DNA from: JAICJR01 sp036491015
GTDB lineage: Bacteria; Actinomycetota; Thermoleophilia; Solirubrobacterales; Thermoleophilaceae
DNA: 5,331 bases
Direction: 5' to 3'
Assembly (NCBI GenBank): GCA_036491015.1
Contig: DASXCV010000303.1
Span: forward strand, 1-5,331
Position 1 is the first letter of the stretch. Each line of letters begins with the position of its first letter. The notes beneath the pieces are model-generated. The model worked only from the letters and a program-made list of their open reading frames with translations, was not told the origin of the DNA and searched no databases. Shown here in pieces: positions 1-3,837 of this stretch. The position numbers and the translations under genes are program-made.

Positions 1-878
1 GAACGCCCCTCGACGACGGACCGCAGCTCCCGCCCGCAGGCGATCCCGAAGTAGAAGGCGGTGCGGATCCCCTCGGCGGTCAGCGGCAGGCAATGCCCCG
101 CCGAGTCGCCCACGAAGAACAGCTCGTCCTCGGCCGCCGGGCGTAGCCGGTGCGGGATCCAGTTGCCCTGGTACCGCACCGACTCACGCGCGAGGTCGGA
201 CGCGAGCAGCTTCGTCGTGTCCTTCACGTGGAAGCGCGGGTCGAACGAGCCCACGCCCACGCGCACCTCCCCGCGCGCGGGGAAGCTCCAGCCGTAGCCC
301 GCGGGCACGTAGCGGCGGTCGATCCAGATCTCGAGCTCGTCGCCGCCACCATGAGGATGTACCTCGAGCCCGCGCGACAAAGGCGCGTCGGGCGGCTGGT
401 AGCCGGGCGCGGCGAGCATCCGGCGCCAACCCAGCGCGTCCACAACGAGCGGCGCGCTCAAATCCCCGCGGTCGGTGTGCACCGTGAGCCCGGTCCGCCC
501 GTCCACCTTGGCGGTCTCGAACCGAGCGTCGTTCTGGTCGTCGAGCAGTTCGCACAGCTCGCGGTAGTCGAAGGTCGAGAAGGTCCACGGCAGCGGATAG
601 CGCCGAGTGGCGAACGGGGTGTGGATCACGAGGTCCGGGAACGTCTGCCGGATCGAGTCCTCTAGGCCCAGAGCCACCAGCCAGTCCGTCGGGGCGGCGC
701 ACGCGGAGGTCTGGCGCTCGCCGACCTCGTAGCGATCGATCATCAATACACGCGCGCCTGTGCCCGTCAATTCGCGTGCGACCGCCAGACCTGCAAAGCT
801 TGCACCGCAGATCAAGACGTCGAATTCGCCGGACAAGGGTGTGCGGTCCTCGCCTCTCTTAGTGCGTCGTCTGGGCAT
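1..878 (-). CDS. FAD-dependent oxidoreductase, geranylgeranyl-reductase-like (3' end off window)
   Basis: This reading frame is open from the ATG at 878 to the left edge, giving 292 residues; the C-terminus lies outside. An N-terminal FAD-binding Rossmann strand-loop-helix (FDVLICGASFAGLAVAREL, residues 19-37) is followed by an acidic residue at the end of the second strand (D48). Further on are a GYGWSFP segment (194-200) and the second FAD site, FFVGDSAGHCLPLTAEGIRTA (254-274), all in the order seen in the geranylgeranyl reductase / p-hydroxybenzoate hydroxylase-type flavoproteins. Such enzymes are soluble or membrane-peripheral and reduce or oxidise isoprenoid or aromatic substrates; the substrate here cannot be told. 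Oddity: the dinucleotide motif reads GASFAG, with Ser in place of the second Gly. Start choice: ATG 878 adds a basic leader (MPRRRTKRGED); a TTG at 836 would start five residues before the Rossmann strand and is a real alternative. The gene is transcribed divergently from rpsA. Family assignment is firm, function is not. Confidence 0.85.
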   Translation of the reverse strand, partial: MPRRRTKRGEDRTPLSGEFDVLICGASFAGLAVARELTGTGARVLMIDRYEVGERQTSACAAPTDWLVALGLEDSIRQTFPDLVIHTPFATRRYPLPWTFSTFDYRELCELLDDQNDARFETAKVDGRTGLTVHTDRGDLSAPLVVDALGWRRMLAAPGYQPPDAPLSRGLEVHPHGGGDELEIWIDRRYVPAGYGWSFPARGEVRVGVGSFDPRFHVKDTTKLLASDLARESVRYQGNWIPHRLRPAAEDELFFVGDSAGHCLPLTAEGIRTAFYFGIACGRELRSVVEGR

Positions 879-901
879 CGCGGCTGAGACTACAAGCCGC
901 G
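879..901. promoter_or_regulatory. Perfect inverted repeat around the oxidoreductase -10 box (candidate operator)
   Basis: Arms CGCGGCT (879-885) and AGCCGCG (895-901) are perfect reverse complements, 7 bp each, separated by 9 bp. The spacer holds the minus-strand TANNNT box, and one arm abuts the ATG at 878. A dimeric repressor bound here would block the oxidoreductase promoter. That role is inferred from position and symmetry; GC-rich DNA gives chance palindromes of this size now and then. Confidence 0.35.
887..892 (-). promoter_or_regulatory. -10-like box of the oxidoreductase gene (probable leaderless start)
   Basis: On the minus strand the hexamer reads TAGTCT, fitting the TANNNT actinobacterial -10 consensus, and ends 8 nt before the ATG at 878. 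With normal -10 to start-site spacing, transcription would begin at or within 1-2 nt of the ATG. No Shine-Dalgarno sequence lies between box and ATG, and no TTGACA-like -35 is seen about 17 nt further upstream. Confidence 0.4.
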
Positions 902-930
902 TGCGGACGCCGTGGCCAGAGCGTGCCCGC

Positions 931-936
931 TAACCT
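931..936 (+). promoter_or_regulatory. -10-like box of rpsA (probable leaderless start)
   Basis: The hexamer TAACCT fits TANNNT and ends 8 nt before the GTG at 945, so the start site would fall at or next to the start codon. No purine-rich ribosome-binding site precedes this GTG, which supports a leaderless or near-leaderless message. No recognisable -35 is present. Its spacing matches that of the divergent oxidoreductase box exactly. Confidence 0.45.
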
Positions 937-944
937 TCGCGCAA

Positions 945-2507
945 GTGTCAGATACCGAAGAAGTAACTCAAGCCAAGCCAGTCGAGGGGTCGAATGGGCT
1001 GCTCCTCGAAATTGACGGTCAGATAGTCCCCAATTACGACGCAACACTCGTCCCCTTCGAGGAGGGCGATGTGGTCACCGGAAAGGTCGTCCGCATCGAT
1101 AAGGACGAGGTGCTCGTCGACATTGGGTACAAGTCCGAAGGGGTCATCCCGTCCCACGAGCTGTCGATCCGCAAGTCGGTCGACGCCTCCGAGGAGGTCG
1201 AGCTCGGCGAGGAAGTCGACGCGCTGGTCCTCACCAAGGAGGACCAGGACGGTCGCCTGATCCTGTCCAAGAAGCGCGCCCGCTTCGAGAAGGCCTGGCG
1301 CCGCATCGAGGGCGCCGCCGAGTCCGGCGAGCCGGTGGAGGGAACCGTCATCGAGGTCGTCAAGGGCGGCCTCATCATCGATCTTGGAGTGCGCGGCTTC
1401 CTGCCCGCGTCGCTCGTGGACATCCGCCGTGTCCAGAACCTCGACGACTTCCTCGGTCAGAAGATCGAATGCAAGGTCATCGAGCTGAACCGCTCGCGCA
1501 ACAACGTGGTGCTCAGTCGCCGCGCTGTGCTCGAGGAGGAGCGCAAGGAAGTGCGCCAGCAGATTCTCGACCGGCTGCAGCCCGGCCAGGTCGTGGAGGG
1601 CGCGATCTCGAACATCGTGGACTTCGGTGCGTTCGTCGACCTCGACGGAATCGACGGCCTGATCCACATCTCGGAGCTGTCCTGGAGCCACGTCAACCAC
1701 CCGTCCGAAATCCTCAACATCGGGGACGTCGTGCCCGTGAAGGTGCTCGACATCGACCGCGAGCGCCAGCGCATCTCCCTCGGTCTCAAGCAGACCCAGG
1801 AGGACCCGTGGCAGCGGGTGATGGACACCTACAGCGTGAACGACGTGCTCGAGGGCAAGGTCACGAAGGTCGTGAGCTTCGGCGCCTTCGTCGAGATCCT
1901 CGACGGCGTCGAGGGGCTCGTGCACATCTCCGAGCTCGCCCAGCACCACGTGGAGAACCCGCGCGAGGTCGTCAACCAGGGCGACACGGTCAAGGTGAAG
2001 ATCCTCGAGATCGACTCCGAGCGCCGCCGCCTCTCGCTGAGCGTGAAGCGCGTGGAGGACCAGATCCTGCCGACCCGCTCTTCGGGCGACGGCTCGCCCG
2101 GCGCCGAGATCAGCGGGGCCGACCTCTCGAACGTGCCCGAGCTCGGGCTCTCCGACGACGTCTTCTCGGGTGCCGAGCAGGCCGAGGAGGCTCCGCCGCT
2201 CGAGGACACTCCGCCGCTGGAGGACATCGCCGAGGCCGAGGCCCCGCCGCTCGAGGAGACCACCGAGGCGGAGCCTGAGCCCGAGACAGCGGCGCCAGAG
2301 GCGGAAGCAGAGCCAGAGGCCGAGCCCGAGGCGGCAGAGCCGGAGCCCGAGGCACAGGCGGCCGAGCCCGAAGCAGAGGCGCCCGCCGAGGACGCGGCAC
2401 CGAGCGAGGAGCCCGCGCCCGAGGAGGCCGCGCCCGCGGACGCCGACGGCGACGCCCCCGCCGAGGGCGAGCCGGCCGCCGAAGAAACCTCTCCACCCGC
2501 CGAGTAG
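945..2507 (+). CDS. rpsA: 30S ribosomal protein S1, with long acidic C-terminal tail
   Basis: This is a 520-residue protein with four S1 (OB-fold) RNA-binding domains at about residues 41-110, 128-194, 214-283 and 299-370. The last two carry the classic pattern of IVDFGAFVDL or VVSFGAFVEI, then GLIHISEL or GLVHISEL, then RISLGLK or RLSLSVK. S1 binds mRNA on the small subunit and aids initiation; four domains is the usual actinobacterial form, against six in E. coli. Residues 379-520 form a low-complexity Glu/Ala/Pro tail with no Lys or Arg. I place the start at GTG 945 (MSDTEEV...), because it sits just behind a TANNNT box and begins where family members begin; an in-frame GTG at 912 lies upstream of that box. 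The first codons are unusually A/T-ending. It heads an operon: coaE starts 3 nt after its TAG. Identity is very secure, the exact start less so. Confidence 0.96.
   Translation: MSDTEEVTQAKPVEGSNGLLLEIDGQIVPNYDATLVPFEEGDVVTGKVVRIDKDEVLVDIGYKSEGVIPSHELSIRKSVDASEEVELGEEVDALVLTKEDQDGRLILSKKRARFEKAWRRIEGAAESGEPVEGTVIEVVKGGLIIDLGVRGFLPASLVDIRRVQNLDDFLGQKIECKVIELNRSRNNVVLSRRAVLEEERKEVRQQILDRLQPGQVVEGAISNIVDFGAFVDLDGIDGLIHISELSWSHVNHPSEILNIGDVVPVKVLDIDRERQRISLGLKQTQEDPWQRVMDTYSVNDVLEGKVTKVVSFGAFVEILDGVEGLVHISELAQHHVENPREVVNQGDTVKVKILEIDSERRRLSLSVKRVEDQILPTRSSGDGSPGAEISGADLSNVPELGLSDDVFSGAEQAEEAPPLEDTPPLEDIAEAEAPPLEETTEAEPEPETAAPEAEAEPEAEPEAAEPEPEAQAAEPEAEAPAEDAAPSEEPAPEEAAPADADGDAPAEGEPAAEETSPPAE
2160..2504 (+). 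repeat. Low-complexity Glu/Ala/Pro coding repeat in the rpsA tail
   Basis: The last 115 or so codons of rpsA are built from GAG/GAA, GCC/GCG and CCC/CCG codons in irregular short repeats (EAEPE, PEAEAE, AAEPE). A better-preserved unit coding PPLE followed by D or E appears three times, with its CCGCCGCT core beginning at 2193, 2211 and 2244 (steps of 18 and 33 nt). The encoded tail is strongly acidic: 41 of the last 110 residues are Asp or Glu. Repeats of this kind expand and shrink readily, so tail length probably varies between relatives. Confidence 0.75.
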
Positions 2508-2510
2508 CAA

Positions 2511-3110
2511 GTGCCTGGAGGGCCGCCGCCCTTCATTGGCCTCACCGGGGGGATGGGGGCCGGCAAGTCCGAGGCATTGCGGGTGCTGGAGGAGCTGGGA
2601 GCGGCCACGCTCTCGACCGACGCCGTGGTCCACGAGCTGCTCGCGGGCGACGCGGTGCGCGACGAGCTGGTGGCTCGCTTCGGCGAGAGGGTCGCGCCCG
2701 GCGGCGAGATCGACCGCAGCGCGGTGGCCACGCTCGTGTTCGAGCAGGCCGATGAGCGCAAGTGGCTCGAGGGCGTGTTGTGGCCGCGCGTGGGGGAGCG
2801 GGTGAACGGCTGGCGGGAGGAGAACCTCCGTCGCGAGCCTCCGCCGCGCGCGCTGGTGGTCGAGGTGCCGCTGCTGTTCGAGGCCGGCATGGACGGCGTG
2901 TTCGACCACACGATCGCCGTGATCGCGAGCGACGGCATCCGCACCCAGCGCACCGGCGAGCGCGGTCACGCGGGCATCGAGGGCCGCAATTCGCGTCAGC
3001 TCACGCAGAAGGAAAAAGCGGAGCGAGCGGAGTACGTGGTTGAGAACGACGGCAGTTTGGAGGAGCTTCGCGGCAGCTTGTCGGAGCTCCTTGACAACAT
3101 AGGGCTCTGA
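2511..3110 (+). CDS. coaE: Dephospho-CoA kinase
   Basis: CoaE is the cytosolic enzyme for the last step of coenzyme A synthesis: it phosphorylates the ribose 3'-hydroxyl of dephospho-CoA using ATP. The 199-residue product has the family's usual length. It shows a P-loop GGMGAGKS (13-20), the STDAVVHELL segment with the probable catalytic Asp37, the family signature VPLLFE (119-124), a lid region with Arg147 and Arg151, and the C-terminal pattern AEYVVENDGSLEEL (173-186). GTG 2511 is the only usable start: the next in-frame ATG lies inside the P-loop, and the rpsA stop codon is in the same frame only 3 nt upstream. No good Shine-Dalgarno sequence precedes it, so translation is probably coupled to rpsA. 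The extra C-terminal domain of some actinobacterial CoaE proteins is absent. The rpsA-coaE pairing is also found in Mycobacterium tuberculosis. Confidence 0.95.
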   Translation: MPGGPPPFIGLTGGMGAGKSEALRVLEELGAATLSTDAVVHELLAGDAVRDELVARFGERVAPGGEIDRSAVATLVFEQADERKWLEGVLWPRVGERVNGWREENLRREPPPRALVVEVPLLFEAGMDGVFDHTIAVIASDGIRTQRTGERGHAGIEGRNSRQLTQKEKAERAEYVVENDGSLEELRGSLSELLDNIGL

Positions 3111-3112
3111 GT

Positions 3113-3769
3113 TTGACCACGGCATCCGCACGGGCACGTTCCGGAGCACGCCGCTCCACGCGGCGACGTGGGTCTGCGCGCGCGACCTACCGGCGCCGCC
3201 GCTTTCTGCTGGGGGCCGTGTTCGCGGTCGCCATCGGCGTGCTCGTGGTGATGGCGGTGCGGGTCGGCCCGCACGCCGTGAAGGAGTTCACGCTCCCGCT
3301 CAAGCACGAGGACATCATCCGCCAGCAGGCCGCGGAGAAGGGACTCGACCCGGCGCTGATCGCGGCCGTGATCTACCAGGAGTCGAAGTTCCGCGACCGC
3401 ACCTCGAGCGCGGGCGCCAAGGGCATGATGCAGCTGCTGCCGAGCACCGCCGAGTTCATCGCCCACAAGTCGGGCGGCACCCAGTTCGAGGTCCAGGACC
3501 TCGCCACGCCGCAGATCAACATCGCATACGGGTCGTGGTATCTGCGCTACCTGATCGGCCACTACAACGGCAACCAGATGCTCGCCGTCGCGGCCTACAA
3601 CGCGGGCGAGGACAACGTCGACCAGTGGGTGGGCAAGGCCGGCGGGCCGAACAGCTTCGACGTGAACGCCGACATCCCGTTCCCAGAGACACGCGCGTAC
3701 GTGCAAGGGGTGCTCTCGAAGCGCAAGGCGTACCGGAACAACTACGCCAAGGAGCTGGGGCTGAAGTAA
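3113..3769 (+). CDS. Membrane-anchored lytic transglycosylase (SLT / GH23 family)
   Basis: Lytic transglycosylases cleave the MurNAc-GlcNAc bond of peptidoglycan, leaving 1,6-anhydroMurNAc. The 218-residue product has an Arg-rich cytoplasmic head (12 Arg in residues 1-30), one hydrophobic segment (about 31-50) and an extracellular SLT domain (about 63-210). Visible SLT motifs in order are the catalytic Glu90 in YQESKF, GAKGMMQLLP (101-110), NIAYG (136-140), AYNAG (161-165) and ETRAYV (192-197). The positive-inside rule puts the enzyme domain outside the membrane; no lipobox Cys is seen. TTG 3113 is the only ATG/GTG/TTG start before the membrane segment, since an in-frame stop lies at 3092-3094. 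A weak AGGG (3101-3104) sits 8 nt upstream. The gap to the coaE stop is 2 nt, so it is very probably co-translated. Family is clear; which subfamily or cell-cycle role is not. Confidence 0.92.
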   Translation: MTTASARARSGARRSTRRRGSARATYRRRRFLLGAVFAVAIGVLVVMAVRVGPHAVKEFTLPLKHEDIIRQQAAEKGLDPALIAAVIYQESKFRDRTSSAGAKGMMQLLPSTAEFIAHKSGGTQFEVQDLATPQINIAYGSWYLRYLIGHYNGNQMLAVAAYNAGEDNVDQWVGKAGGPNSFDVNADIPFPETRAYVQGVLSKRKAYRNNYAKELGLK

Positions 3770-3774
3770 ATGGG

Positions 3775-3795
3775 CCATAGGGCATAGGTCATAGG
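3775..3795. repeat. Three tandem NCATAGG heptamers
   Basis: CATAGG occurs at 3776-3781, 3783-3788 and 3790-3795, an exact 7-bp period with only the first base of each unit varying (C, G, T). A partial ACCAT follows. The array begins 5 bp after the transglycosylase stop codon and overlaps the hairpin described separately. It may be a binding site, a dispersed intergenic repeat unit or a slippage product. Confidence 0.7.
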
Positions 3796-3804
3796 ACCAT
3801 GCCC
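3780..3804 (+). terminator. Hairpin after the rpsA-coaE-transglycosylase operon, possible terminator without U-tract
   Basis: GGGCAT plus GGTC (3780-3785, 3787-3790) pairs with GACC plus ATGCCC (3795-3798, 3799-3804), giving 10 base pairs with a single bulged A (3786) and a 4-nt loop ATAG (3791-3794). It lies 10 nt after the operon's last stop codon and 21 nt before the uvrB -10 box. There is no run of T afterwards, so it would be one of the tail-less hairpins often proposed as terminators in actinobacteria, or merely an mRNA 3'-end stabiliser. Confidence 0.5.
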
Positions 3805-3825
3805 GCAGCCGGCCCCGCGCGGTGC

Positions 3826-3831
3826 TAGCTT
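3826..3831 (+). promoter_or_regulatory. -10-like box of uvrB (probable leaderless start)
   Basis: The hexamer TAGCTT fits TANNNT and ends 6 nt before the GTG at 3838, which places position +1 exactly on the G of the start codon under standard spacing. No Shine-Dalgarno sequence lies between them and no clear -35 hexamer lies 16-18 nt upstream. I see no GAAC-N4-GTTC LexA site in the 68-bp gap, so SOS control through that box is not supported here. Confidence 0.5.
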
Positions 3832-3837
3832 CGCTTA

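Noticed and set aside
150..702. Overlapping open frames on both strands inside the oxidoreductase region (150-665 plus, 184-702 minus)
   Set aside because: Neither gives a family-like protein. The correct minus-strand frame, open through the left edge, reads a continuous flavoprotein with both FAD motifs in order.
834..836. TTG at 836 as the oxidoreductase start
   Set aside because: Plausible, with a GAGGCGAGG about 11 nt upstream, and closer to the usual distance before the Rossmann strand. ATG 878 was preferred because of its codon and the well-spaced -10 box; this remains open.
912..944. GTG at 912 as the rpsA start
   Set aside because: It would put the TANNNT box inside the gene and add an MARACPLTFAQ leader not typical of S1; no ribosome-binding site precedes it. 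GTG 945 is the better start.
948..3149. A 733-codon open frame antisense to rpsA and coaE
   Set aside because: It mirrors the codon-position bias of the two real genes; the product is a low-complexity Leu/Arg/His/Glu-rich string without any domain, while the sense strand encodes textbook S1 and CoaE.
3770..3837. SOS (LexA) box upstream of uvrB
   Set aside because: I looked for GAAC-N4-GTTC and near matches in the gap and found none.
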